Below, one piece after another: positions 49,390 to 57,940 of a stretch of DNA of 64,000 nt. Source of the stretch: Acidaminobacterium chupaoyuni. GTDB lineage: Bacteria > Bacillota > Clostridia > Oscillospirales > Butyricicoccaceae. Location: the NCBI GenBank assembly GCA_047936785.1, contig CP176394.1, one strand, 5' to 3'. The position numbers and the translations under genes are program-made. Under the pieces are notes generated by a model. That model was not told the origin of the DNA. It did no database searches and worked only from the letters and a program-made list of their open reading frames with translations. How positions within the stretch are numbered: the first letter of the stretch is position 1; every line of letters starts with the position of its first letter.

Positions 49390-51018
49390 ATGAGAAATAT
49401 AAAAATCAAATATAAGCTTCCGGTTTTTGTGATGATCCTTGCAGTGATCCCGCTGCTTATCGTTTCCATGATCGCCATGCGTTTAAATTCGCGTTCTGCC
49501 TTGGGTTCCAGCATGGAGCTGCTGAAAAATCAGGCGGAGGCCTCGGTGCGTTTTCTTGGCGATTTTTACGGCCGCCAGGCGGATGGCCTGATCTATGCTT
49601 CCAACCTTCAAATGTATGTGGATTATCTGACGGCGCTTGAAAATCCCGGGGAAAACGGGCAGGCGGAAGCGATGGAGATGCTGCGCCGCAATATCGAAGA
49701 TATCCAAAGGGTCGCCATATCCACCGATAACCGCATCGATCAGATCATGCTGCTCGACAGGCAGGGAACCGTGGCGGCAAGCCCCGATCAAGCCTTGGTG
49801 GGCACAAAATTGAAGGATCTTGAATCGTTTGACGCTGCCATGAAGGGGCAATCGGGTTCTTATGAAGTGGTGCGTGAAAAATCGAAGGAACCGATGCTCT
49901 TAATGGGTCAGCCGGTGAAAAACAGCATCGGTCAGGTGCTGGGCGTGATCGTGCGGCGAATCGATTTAAAAGAACTGAGAGAATATGTTGAAAATTTGCG
50001 CATCGGCAAAAACGGAACCCTTTTTGTATTAGATGGCAAGGGTGAGCCAGTGGCTTATGGCAAAGAAGGGCTTCTGACACAAATTAAACAGAACCAGAGC
50101 CTGATCGCCTTTTCAAAGAAAGTGTCTGAAAAGGCGGTTCCCGTGGATGAGACCTCGTTTGAATATTCCGTCGGATCTGAAACGCTGGAAGCTTTTGCGC
50201 GCACGGAAAACACAACGGGCTGGGCCGTGGTGGCCGCAATGCCACAATCCGAAATTTATGAATATTCGCTGATGGTCAATCACATCACACTGTGGGTGGC
50301 TCTGGCAGCCGGAATGCTGGCCTTGATCGTGGGTCTTGTTTTTGCCCATGGGATTACGGCGCCTTTGAGCGAGCTGACGGAAAATTTGAACGCCATTGCG
50401 GATGGAAAAATGAACTATGCTTCCATTTGCAAGGGGCGTGACGAACTGGCGGAAGTCTGTTCCGCCGCGAACCTGATGTCCCATAAGCTTCAGGTCAGCT
50501 ATAACAAATTGGCTGTGTTTGCCAAAACCGATATGCTGACAGGGCTGCTTAATCGCGCCGGCGTTTATGAGGTCATCGCCCACACGCTGGATGATCGTGC
50601 GCAAGCCGCGATTTTATTGGATTTGGATGGCTTTAAGGCCGTCAACGATAATTTCGGGCATGACAGCGGTGATGATGTGCTTGTTTCGGTGGCGGTCATT
50701 CTGAAACAGTATGCTTCCGAAACCGTTTACCCTGCTCGCTTGGGCGGGGATGAGTTTTTGCTGTATTTTTCTCATTATGACACGCGACAGCAGGTGATAG
50801 AGCTGGGCGGCAGGATTTTGGAGCAAATCGCTTCTATTCATACGGCGCTGGGGAACCCTATATCGGTCTCGGCCAGCATCGGCATCGCTTTCAGCAGTGA
50901 AGAAGAACCCGGCAGGGAGATCTTGATCAAAAAAGCGGATCACGCCATGTATCAGGTCAAAAAGAAAGGGAAAAGCGGCGTTCTTGTCTTTGAAAATGCG
51001 CTTCTGAAAACACTCTAA
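49390..51018 (+). CDS. Membrane diguanylate cyclase with extracellular sensor (dCACHE-HAMP-GGDEF)
   Basis: A 542-residue protein. Membrane spans at about 10-32 and 298-320 enclose a sensor of about 265 residues resembling a double CACHE domain. HAMP follows at about 322-375 (HGITAPLSELTENLNAIADG), then a GGDEF domain with TDMLTGLLNRAG, the intact catalytic LGGDEF and no upstream RxxD I-site that I can see. It makes c-di-GMP. The start at 49390 is preferred because AAAGGGA is ten bases upstream; ATGs at 49381 and 49357 have no usable ribosome site. Confidence 0.92.
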   Translation: MRNIKIKYKLPVFVMILAVIPLLIVSMIAMRLNSRSALGSSMELLKNQAEASVRFLGDFYGRQADGLIYASNLQMYVDYLTALENPGENGQAEAMEMLRRNIEDIQRVAISTDNRIDQIMLLDRQGTVAASPDQALVGTKLKDLESFDAAMKGQSGSYEVVREKSKEPMLLMGQPVKNSIGQVLGVIVRRIDLKELREYVENLRIGKNGTLFVLDGKGEPVAYGKEGLLTQIKQNQSLIAFSKKVSEKAVPVDETSFEYSVGSETLEAFARTENTTGWAVVAAMPQSEIYEYSLMVNHITLWVALAAGMLALIVGLVFAHGITAPLSELTENLNAIADGKMNYASICKGRDELAEVCSAANLMSHKLQVSYNKLAVFAKTDMLTGLLNRAGVYEVIAHTLDDRAQAAILLDLDGFKAVNDNFGHDSGDDVLVSVAVILKQYASETVYPARLGGDEFLLYFSHYDTRQQVIELGGRILEQIASIHTALGNPISVSASIGIAFSSEEEPGREILIKKADHAMYQVKKKGKSGVLVFENALLKTL

Positions 51019-51134
51019 TGACGGGAAAACTTTGAGGATACGCTTGAAAGGGATAAGGAATAAAAATCATAAAAGGGGATTGCGCACAATTGTTTCTGAA
51101 CCGTGAACAATTGGATAATTATTCTTTACAACTC

Positions 51135-51163
51135 TTGAATTCTAAAAAAGATGTTGGTATGAT
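51135..51163 (+). promoter_or_regulatory. Promoter upstream of small ORF and FMN-binding gene
   Basis: TTGAAT (51135-51140), 17 bases, TATGAT (51158-51163). The next plausible start codon is 340 bases away. Confidence 0.55.
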
Positions 51164-51514
51164 AAGCATAGAGCAAAGCAACGGCTGAGAAATGGATGAA
51201 CCGATATGAATTGAGGGAAAATCCTGTAATATTGTTCTTTAATGTGTGATGGTTGGTTCTTTTGCCGGTTTTTTAATAACAGACATTTAGGAAAAACAGA
51301 AGATAGTTTGGCGGAAAAACAGAAAAAGAATGGCGTCATTCTGCGCAGAAAAGAATAAATATAATTATATATGAAAATATATGCAGTTAAAAACAGCCGT
51401 TATCCGCATAAAAAGAGCCGCAGTAAGCGGCTGGATAGAGCGGAATGACACGCAAAATCAACAGGCGTCTTTTGCCGTGGGCAAAACAAAAGATTTATTT
51501 TTAGAGGGGATACT
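51164..51514. other. Long untranslated leader, no recognised content
   Basis: About 350 bases between the promoter at 51135 and the small ORF at 51515. It contains AGCCGC-AGTAA-GCGGCT, a hairpin near 51415, but no riboswitch class I know. Confidence 0.4.
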
Positions 51515-51736
51515 ATGCGTTCAGAAAACCCCGGGAAAAATTATGAAAGTGACCCTGCCGCCGCATTTGGCAAGGCCGAAATGCCTGGTTCTGCGGAGAT
51601 CACTTTTGCGGCCCTACTTATTTTTTTGCTTTATAAGAATCAAAAAAGGCAATCGGGCAAAACGATGCAAACGCTTGTGCCCAAACCAAAGGTCGAAGAT
51701 CTGGTCAATTGCCTTTATACCGGCCCTGCGCCCTGA
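51515..51736 (+). CDS. Possible small protein, 73 residues
   Basis: Unrecognised. ATG at 51515 has GAGGGG five bases upstream. There is one hydrophobic segment (ITFAALLIFLLY, residues 29-40) followed by basic KNQKRQSGK, which fits a small membrane protein. An overlapping longer frame (51381-51854) has no ribosome site and runs into the next gene. It would be co-transcribed with the FMN-binding gene 75 bases downstream. Confidence 0.4.
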   Translation: MRSENPGKNYESDPAAAFGKAEMPGSAEITFAALLIFLLYKNQKRQSGKTMQTLVPKPKVEDLVNCLYTGPAP

Positions 51737-51811
51737 AACAGCCTCCCTGGGCCGAACGCCCTTTTGGCCACAGATTTATAAAATCAATAAATTTTTATTG
51801 GAGGCTTGTTT

Positions 51812-52738
51812 ATGTTTTTCAGCACTCTTACTGCGTGGATCGCAGTGGTTTTGATGGCGCTGGCGGCCCTTCTCTTTTTGGCCAAGCGCTTTGGCAATCA
51901 ACCGATGAAGCGGTTTTTGGGCCGCCATCATATCAGAATCGGCGAATTGGGCATTGCATTCTGCATCATCCATGGCATTCTTGCGGGGAATCCTGTGGGC
52001 ACCTCGCTTTCAGACGCTTCTTTTGCGGGGGTTTTGTTTTCTCTTGACTGGGGAACGGCCAGTCTGGCGGCGGCGCTGCTGCTGGGGCTGAGTTATGCGT
52101 TTCGAAAGAAGCTTGGGAAACCCTGGCTGGTGATCCACCGCTGGCTCACCGTTTGCTTTATTGTTTTGCTGGTCATCCATATCATCAATATGGGTATCCA
52201 CTTCGATGACAACCTGCGCGAAATGACTTCGGGAAATAACGATGCAACGGCATCGGTTGTGACGAATGATTCTTCTTCCTCGTCAAGCGGTTCTTCGTCA
52301 ACGGCGGGGTCTTCTTCCTCGAGCGGAAGTTCATCAAGCACAGGGTCTTCTTCCTCTTCGAGCGGTTCCTCATCGACAACCGGATCTTCTTCCACAACCG
52401 GCGGCATTACTTTTTCCGGTGCTGTGCTGAAAGACGGAAGCTATGACGGTTCAGCGGAAGGCTATAAAGGCACGATCAAAGTTACTGTCACTGTTTCCGG
52501 CGGCAAGGTGACAGATATCAAAGTGACCGATGAAAACGATACGCCGGAATTCTTTTCTCGTGCGGAAACCTTACTGGATGACATCGTCAGCGGCCAGACT
52601 CTGGAAGTTGATGCCGTTTCCGGCGCAACATGGTCTTCGGCTGGTTTGGTAAATGCGGTGACGGATGCTCTGCAAAGCGCCGTAACAAGCGGCGAACTTA
52701 AAGTTACCACCATTACCCCCACTGAAAGACGCCATTAA
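51812..52738 (+). CDS. Membrane FMN-binding flavoprotein with Ser-rich linker
   Basis: A 308-residue protein. Residues 1-130 hold about four membrane segments with histidines in GRHHIRIGELGIAFCIIHG and VIHRWLTVCFIVLLVIH, a possible haem-binding four-helix unit. Residues about 150-200 are a low-complexity Ser/Gly/Thr linker. Residues about 205-300 are an FMN-bind domain with DAVSGATWSS; in such domains the Thr of SGAT is the site where ApbE attaches FMN. This layout suggests transmembrane electron transfer. GGAGG lies seven bases upstream of ATG 51812. No apbE gene is in the window. Confidence 0.85.
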   Translation: MFFSTLTAWIAVVLMALAALLFLAKRFGNQPMKRFLGRHHIRIGELGIAFCIIHGILAGNPVGTSLSDASFAGVLFSLDWGTASLAAALLLGLSYAFRKKLGKPWLVIHRWLTVCFIVLLVIHIINMGIHFDDNLREMTSGNNDATASVVTNDSSSSSSGSSSTAGSSSSSGSSSSTGSSSSSSGSSSTTGSSSTTGGITFSGAVLKDGSYDGSAEGYKGTIKVTVTVSGGKVTDIKVTDENDTPEFFSRAETLLDDIVSGQTLEVDAVSGATWSSAGLVNAVTDALQSAVTSGELKVTTITPTERRH

Positions 52739-52824
52739 GGAAATACGCCATAAGCTTTTGCGTTCATCCCAAAAATCCATAAAAAAGAGGAGCTTCCTAT
52801 TGAAACCGCTCTCAGCTTGTCAAA

Positions 52825-52862
52825 AAACCCGGCCTGTGCAGTAAGCACAGGCCGGGTTTCTT
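52825..52862 (+). terminator. Terminator of FMN-binding gene
   Basis: AAACCCGGCCTGTGC (52825-52839) pairs with GCACAGGCCGGGTTT (52845-52859), then TCTTTAT. Confidence 0.9.
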
Positions 52863-52967
52863 TATGTGTTTATACATAGTCTTGGCCATTATAGATCAAC
52901 AGTGAAGAAGGCGATAATTTTCCGCCCGATTGTTGATGACCGTCAGTATCATTGGAGATTTACATTT

Positions 52968-53876
52968 TTAATCGCCGCTTATTGCGGATTGCATTTCTTT
53001 TCGGTATTGATTAGGAGTGAAGCCGGTTTTCTTTTGAAAGCAAAGTGAAAAATAGCTTTGGGTAGAAAAACCTGTGTGGGCAGCTATTTCTGCGATCGTC
53101 ATATCGCTATAACGAAGCAACTCCTGGCTTTTTTCGATACGATATTGCATTAAATACTGAAAAACTGTTTTGCCGGTTATTTTCTTGAGAAAACGAGTGC
53201 ATTCCTCGGGGCAAAGAAAAACTTCCTGAGCTACTGCTTCCAGAGTTACTTTTTCATTGTAGTGCTCGTTTAGATAAGAAATTATTTTTTGCATTCTTTG
53301 ATTAGATTGAAAATTTACTCGTATGCCATGCCCCTGTGAGATAGATAGAATTGTTGGCCAAAGCCGGAGCACTTCGCTTTGCAACAACAGTTCCCAGCCA
53401 ATGCCCTCCTTCCTTTCGGAGAGATCGATCATGCGATAGATGGTTTCGATAATGGTTCTGCCGCCGGGTTCTGTGTTATCAAATAAAAAACAGGGCAAAG
53501 TTTTGTCACTTTCAAAAGGCACAAGTATTTTTTCTTTCAACAAATGGTATTGGTCTATGCAAATCATATCGGGGTGAAAATCGATACAGTAGTAAGCTGC
53601 CCCTTCGGTATCGGGTTCAGCAGTATGAGCAAGCTTTTTGTTGATGAAAATACCAATTCCGGCAGGAATGACCCGCGTTTGGCTGACAACATGAAAGAGT
53701 ACGCTGCCTCTGGTGACTAAACATAGTTGAAAATCGTTATGCCAATGCCAGTTTACACATTGATAATCATGGCGAGAGAAATCAGTTTGATAAACAGAAA
53801 TGGGAAAACCGGGAGAAACGCGCTGCAAATCCTCTTGCCTGTCTGAAGAACGAATCTTAATCTGATTGGTTATCAT
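52968..53876 (-). CDS. AraC-family transcriptional regulator
   Basis: A 302-residue regulator. The N-terminal half is a cupin-type sensor (HWHNDFQLCLVTRG near residue 43, IPAGIGIFINKKLAH near 70). The C-terminal two helix-turn-helix units lie at about 200-298: VTLEAVAQEVFLCPEECTRF and MTIAEIAAHTGFSTQSYFSL, ending KTGFTPNQYRK. It is divergent from the EamA transporter gene, with a pair of 13-bp inverted arms in the spacer, and so is the probable activator of that gene. Confidence 0.92.
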   Translation of the reverse strand: MITNQIKIRSSDRQEDLQRVSPGFPISVYQTDFSRHDYQCVNWHWHNDFQLCLVTRGSVLFHVVSQTRVIPAGIGIFINKKLAHTAEPDTEGAAYYCIDFHPDMICIDQYHLLKEKILVPFESDKTLPCFLFDNTEPGGRTIIETIYRMIDLSERKEGIGWELLLQSEVLRLWPTILSISQGHGIRVNFQSNQRMQKIISYLNEHYNEKVTLEAVAQEVFLCPEECTRFLKKITGKTVFQYLMQYRIEKSQELLRYSDMTIAEIAAHTGFSTQSYFSLCFQKKTGFTPNQYRKEMQSAISGD

Positions 53877-53908
53877 GGAAAAACCTCAATATAATGAAAA
53901 ATAAACTC

Positions 53909-53986
53909 ATGTTTATGCGATACATCTACTATTAAACATCTATATAATAAAAAAGTAAAGAGAATGATTCTTCATCGCATAAACAT
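53909..53986. promoter_or_regulatory. Two-arm operator for AraC-type regulator
   Basis: ATGTTTATGCGAT (53909-53921) and ATCGCATAAACAT (53974-53986) are perfect 13-bp inverted copies, 52 bases apart. The transporter -10 box TATAAT (53943-53948) lies between them and lacks a good -35 box, as expected for an activated promoter. Confidence 0.7.
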
Positions 53987-54000
53987 AGGAGGCAGATAAC

Positions 54001-54891
54001 ATGGAGGGAAAAAGAGCGCCCGTAAAACGCGGGATATTGTGCTGCGTAATAGGCGCCATGAGCTGGGGATTTTCCGGCGCTTGCAGTGAAGCATTTTTCA
54101 AATATTATACTGTTGACCCTGCGTGGGTAACGGCAGTGCGTATGTTGGCGGCGGGAATCCTTCTGATGGCTTGGGTGATGGCAAGAAAACAGCTTTGTCT
54201 GACCGATATAGTAAAAGATAGAAAGGGTGTTTTACAGATACTTGCTTTTTCATTGGCAGGGTTGACGCTTTGCCAATTTGCATATCTTAACGCCATACGC
54301 TGGACAAACTCCGGCACAGCTACGGTGCTTCAAAATTTATCGATTGTGTTTGTTGCGCTGTATGTTTGTATTGCAACGAAAAAGCTTCCTCAAAAACGAA
54401 TTGTTTTGTGCATTGTATTAGCGCTGATCGGTGTGTGGTTACTTTCAACCGGTGGAGAACCCGGCAATATGGAAATGTCTCCGCAAGGTCTATTTTGGGG
54501 GCTTGCCTCCGGCTTTGGTGTGGCGAGTTATTCTTTGCTGTCGAATAAGCCGGTTGAACGCTGGGGCAGCATTCCGGTTACTGGAATGGGGATGTTCGTG
54601 GGGGGATTTGTTCTTTTTGCGGCCATTAGGGCATGGAACATCCCGGCGGGACTTGATTTCAGAGCGCTGGTGTTGTTGGCCGTCATTGTGCTCGTTGGAA
54701 CGGTCGGTGCGTTTACTTTGTTTTTACAGGGCATCAATATGGTAGGTCCCGTCAAAGCATCCTTATTGGCTTGCTTAGAGCCGTTAACTGCCGCAACCTT
54801 ATCAGCACTTTGGCTGCGCTCCAGTTTTTCATTTACAGACATAATAGGGTTTGCCTGTATCTTGATTACTGTCTTTTTAGTTCGAGAGTAA
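54001..54891 (+). CDS. EamA/DMT-family transporter
   Basis: A 296-residue membrane protein with about ten hydrophobic segments in two EamA repeats: first GILCCVIGAMSWGFSGACSEA, PAWVTAVRMLAAGILLMAWV; second GLFWGLASGFGVASYSLLSN, VKASLLACLEPLTAATLSALW. Members export amino acids or other metabolites. AGGAGG lies upstream. It is probably switched by the divergent AraC regulator. Base composition here looks more AT-rich than in neighbouring genes. A small hairpin, CTCTTATCC/GGGTAAGAG, follows the stop. Confidence 0.88.
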   Translation: MEGKRAPVKRGILCCVIGAMSWGFSGACSEAFFKYYTVDPAWVTAVRMLAAGILLMAWVMARKQLCLTDIVKDRKGVLQILAFSLAGLTLCQFAYLNAIRWTNSGTATVLQNLSIVFVALYVCIATKKLPQKRIVLCIVLALIGVWLLSTGGEPGNMEMSPQGLFWGLASGFGVASYSLLSNKPVERWGSIPVTGMGMFVGGFVLFAAIRAWNIPAGLDFRALVLLAVIVLVGTVGAFTLFLQGINMVGPVKASLLACLEPLTAATLSALWLRSSFSFTDIIGFACILITVFLVRE

Positions 54892-54978
54892 TTCTCTTAT
54901 CCTCATGGGTAAGAGATGTTTGTGAGCTGTATCTCACAAAATAGGCGATGCGCCCCATCCCCAAAAGGGCATAAAAAA

Positions 54979-55020
54979 CAGAGTGTCCTTATAGGATACT
55001 CAAATCCTATAAGGACACTC
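54979..55020 (-). terminator. Terminator of tRNA-Pro
   Basis: On the minus strand GAGTGTCCTTATAGGAT pairs with ATCCTATAAGGACACTC, followed by TGTTTTTT. Confidence 0.92.
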
Positions 55021-55024
55021 TGCA

Positions 55025-55101
55025 TGGTCCGAGTGAGAGGAGTCGAACCTCCGGCCTCTTGAACCCCATTCAAGCGCGCTACCAAACTGCGCCACACCCG
55101 G
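55025..55101 (-). tRNA. tRNA-Pro (anticodon GGG)
   Basis: A 77-base cloverleaf with encoded CCA. Acceptor CCGGGTG pairs with CACTCGG (one G-U); D arm GCGCAGTTTGGTAGCGC; anticodon stem CTTGA/TCAAG with loop ATGGGGT, anticodon GGG; T arm GGAGG-TTCGACT-CCTCT. Confidence 0.95.
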
Positions 55102-55112
55102 GAACGAAAAAT

Positions 55113-55141
55113 ATTATAACATGCACAGATTTATATTGCAA
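55113..55141 (-). promoter_or_regulatory. Promoter of tRNA-Pro
   Basis: On the minus strand TTGCAA (55136-55141), 17 bases, TATAAT (55113-55118). Confidence 0.8.
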
Positions 55142-55262
55142 CAATAATTTAATAAAAGTTGAAAGAAAAGCATTTGAGTGAAAAGCAAAAAATGAAAATC
55201 ATGGAACAAAAGAGTTTTAAAACCGTCTAAGCAAAGCGAATACCATAAACGAGGAGGAAATC

Positions 55263-57116
55263 ATGAAAAGAGTTTTCGGTTTGCTGCTTCTTGTCACCAT
55301 GTGTTTTGGGATGTTCGCCATGCCATCGGCGGCTTATGACGGTACAGAAGCGCAAAAAAAGGCAGAAGCATTAAAGGAACTTTCGCTGTTTCAGGGCAGC
55401 GAAAAAGGGTTTGAACTGGAGCGCACCCCCACCCGTATGGAAGCGCTGATCATGCTCATCCGCATGATGGGCAAAGAATGGGAAGCGATGATAGAAAAGA
55501 AAGCGCATCCCTTCACCGATGGGCCCGCTTGGGAAGACGCCGATTATTATTTGGGATATGCCTATGAAAACGGGCTGACAACTGGGGTTTCCCAAACGCA
55601 GTTCGATCCCAACGGCAAAGCCACTGCCCAGATGTATCTGACCTTTATGCTGCGGGCGCTGGGCTATCAGGATCAAGCTTCGGGAACAATCTGGTCTGAT
55701 TGGAAAAACCTTTCGCAGCAGGCGGGGCTGCTTTCTGCCGGGGCAGATCTGGCTTCGTTTCGCCGCGGAGATGCGGTGATCGTTTCTTATGCCGCGCTGG
55801 ATGCCATAATGCAGGGGAAGACCATCACTCTGGCGGAATCTTTGCAAAAAGAGCGTATCGTCAGTGAGGTCGCCCTGGCAACCGCCCGCGCCATAGCGGG
55901 CAAACAGATCGATTTGGAAAGCCCGCTGGAAACGATGCTCGGTGCGGTTTACGCGGGGCTGGGTGATTCGATTTCCACAAACCGTCTGGCGGCCGAAGAA
56001 ATTACCAAAGAAAATGTAAAATTCTATTTGGGAATTGAAAATCTGGATTTTGAAGAAGGCATTGCCTCGGAACCGATGATGACTTCGGTAGCCCATTCCG
56101 TCTGCCTTGTGAAGCTGAAAGCCGGGGCGGATGTGGAAGCGGTGAAAAAAGAGATCGCGGCAAAAGTGAACCCTTATAAATGGATCTGCGCCGGTGTGGA
56201 ACCTGAAAATGTGCGGGTGGAATCGGTGGGGAATTTAGTGCTGCTGGTGATGGATAACCACAATGCCGATCGGTTGGTGGCCAATTTCCGCGCTTTGAAA
56301 GCCGCAAACGGGCTGACACGCGTGGGCAAGATTTATGTGGAGCATACCGGCGCGGCAGACAGCAGATCGATCGCACGGTTTGCCGAAAAGCTTACTTCGA
56401 TCAAAACCCAATATCTGAAAAACAATAAGGTCTATTATGCCACTATTCCCGATAAAACTTATTATGCACAAAAGGAATTGGGCACTTTTTTAGATCATGA
56501 CGGCATTTCAAACGCCCTTGATCAGCAGCTGAAGGGGTGGAACCGTATCGAGCTTTCCCAGCTGCTGCGTTTGGAAGATTATTATGCGACAGACCCCCAT
56601 TGGCGGCAGGAAAAGCTGATGCCCGTGGCGCAGAAACTGGGGGATGCCATGGGCATTACGGTGAATGCTTCTTATACATCGCAGGAACAGCAGGGCTTTC
56701 TGGGCGCATATCGCCGCAAAAACAGTGATTTGCCTACCGAAACCATTCGCTGGTTGAGCAATGCAGCCATTGAAAACACCGTGGTGAAAGATTATCAGCA
56801 TCCGAAGGCATCGGCGGTCTATCAAAAAGAAGCGCTGGCCACGCAAACCCCCTATGATCTTTTTCTTTCCGGTGCAACGCCCTTGACCGTTTTAGAAAAC
56901 CCCAAGGCGGCCACCCAGAAAGAATTGATCCTGTTCCGTGATTCTTTCGGCAGCAGTCTGGCGCCGCTGCTGCTGGATTCCTATGCAAAAATCACCCTGG
57001 TCGATCTGCGTTATATGGTCAGCGATCTGCTGCCCGAATATATCGATTTCGGCACAGCGGATGTGCTGTTTTTATATTCCGATCAGCTGGTGAACAACAG
57101 CCTGCTTCTGAAATAA
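55263..57116 (+). CDS. Secreted SLH-like / DUF4358 / DHHW fusion protein
   Basis: A 617-residue exported protein. Residues 1-24 are a signal peptide (VFGLLLLVTMCFGMFAMPSAA). Residues about 28-190 resemble S-layer homology repeats (HPFTDGPAWEDADYYLGYAYENG at about 82-104 and TTGVSQTQFDPNGKATAQMY at about 106-125). Residues about 215-350 match the DUF4358 pattern (ESPLETMLGAVYAGLGD, VAHSVCLVKLKAGADVEAVK). Residues about 375-617 match DHHW/AlgX-like proteins: LRLEDYYATDPHWRQEK and LFRDSFGSSLAPLL, with TDPHW replacing TDHHW. These last two modules are usually separate genes near MBOAT acyltransferases; none is here. Domain names are from pattern memory. Confidence 0.75.
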   Translation: MKRVFGLLLLVTMCFGMFAMPSAAYDGTEAQKKAEALKELSLFQGSEKGFELERTPTRMEALIMLIRMMGKEWEAMIEKKAHPFTDGPAWEDADYYLGYAYENGLTTGVSQTQFDPNGKATAQMYLTFMLRALGYQDQASGTIWSDWKNLSQQAGLLSAGADLASFRRGDAVIVSYAALDAIMQGKTITLAESLQKERIVSEVALATARAIAGKQIDLESPLETMLGAVYAGLGDSISTNRLAAEEITKENVKFYLGIENLDFEEGIASEPMMTSVAHSVCLVKLKAGADVEAVKKEIAAKVNPYKWICAGVEPENVRVESVGNLVLLVMDNHNADRLVANFRALKAANGLTRVGKIYVEHTGAADSRSIARFAEKLTSIKTQYLKNNKVYYATIPDKTYYAQKELGTFLDHDGISNALDQQLKGWNRIELSQLLRLEDYYATDPHWRQEKLMPVAQKLGDAMGITVNASYTSQEQQGFLGAYRRKNSDLPTETIRWLSNAAIENTVVKDYQHPKASAVYQKEALATQTPYDLFLSGATPLTVLENPKAATQKELILFRDSFGSSLAPLLLDSYAKITLVDLRYMVSDLLPEYIDFGTADVLFLYSDQLVNNSLLLK

Positions 57117-57126
57117 TGAAAATAAC

Positions 57127-57162
57127 AAAAAGGATGCCGTTATCAAAACGGCATCCTTTTTA
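57127..57162. terminator. Bidirectional terminator
   Basis: AAAAAGGATGCCGTT (57127-57141) pairs with AACGGCATCCTTTTT (57147-57161), between convergent genes. Confidence 0.92.
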
Positions 57163-57175
57163 TGTATTTTGCAGA

Positions 57176-57634
57176 TCAGCGGCTTGCCGAACGCATTTGA
57201 TAATCGGATAAGGGCAATGGTTTCGGTGCTTCGACATACAGTTTTTGCGAAAAGTAACGCATGATGTCTTTTCGGGTGATGATGCCGATAAAGATGCCGC
57301 GGTCATCGGTGACGGGAACGAAATTTTGATTCATCGCCTTTGAAAGAAGGTCTTCGATCTCGGTTTCGGCGCTGACGGGTTCATTATCCATGCGGCGGCT
57401 GACTTCCATGATCGATAACGATTCGGCTTCTTTAAAGTTCAGAGAATACTTATTTTTTATGGCCCAGAGCAGATCGCCTTCGGTGATGGTTCCCAGATAA
57501 GCGCCGCTGCGCGTTAAAATGGGAACGGCGGAATAGCGGTGATGTTCCATTTTTTCCAAAGTCTGGCGCAAAGTATAGTCATCGTAAATATAAGCAACCT
57601 TGCTTTTGGGTGTTAAAAAAAACAAGATATTCAT
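57176..57634 (-). CDS. CBS-domain protein
   Basis: A 152-residue protein of two CBS motifs: residues about 8-62 (LEKMEHHRYSAVPILTRSGAYLG at about 27-49, ITEGDLLW) and about 78-135 (LLSKAMNQNFVPVTDDRG at about 96-113, IGIITRKDIMRYF). CBS pairs bind adenosine nucleotides. It resembles YkuL/CbpB-type proteins, some of which bind c-di-AMP; that is only a resemblance. The start at 57634 has AAGGAG eleven bases upstream. TATAAT on the minus strand lies at 57762-57767. Confidence 0.85.
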   Translation of the reverse strand: MNILFFLTPKSKVAYIYDDYTLRQTLEKMEHHRYSAVPILTRSGAYLGTITEGDLLWAIKNKYSLNFKEAESLSIMEVSRRMDNEPVSAETEIEDLLSKAMNQNFVPVTDDRGIFIGIITRKDIMRYFSQKLYVEAPKPLPLSDYQMRSASR

Positions 57635-57940
57635 GTCAAGCAACACTCCTTTATTGTGGCGGGTGAAATATGGCAGGCGCCATAAACAGGTGAGCAAAAC
57701 GAAGGAATTCCATTGCATCTTATGCGAGCGGCGGCGATAAAATCCATCCTTCGGCATTTTTATTATATCATAGTTTCGGCAGAAAAGCCGCATGGCGGCA
57801 ACAAACTTTTTGTAAACAATATCAAAGGGAAAAAATATGGAAAATATTGCAGCAGGAAAACAAAGGTGGCCTTTCCTTTTGGCGGGGAGTTTGGTAAACT
57901 GATAAAGAACAGAGCGAGAAGCAAAAGGGGGAGAAAACCT
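57635..57940. other. Divergent spacer between CBS gene and sbcD
   Basis: About 305 bases, no gene. The minus-strand -10 box TATAAT is at 57762-57767 with no clear -35 box. The plus-strand TTCCTT-16-TAAACT near 57875-57902 may drive sbcD. Confidence 0.4.

Noticed and set aside
51381..51854. 157-residue frame overlapping the small ORF at 51515
   Set aside because: No ribosome site, unusual composition, and it overruns the start of the FMN-binding gene. The 51515 frame has the better start signal.
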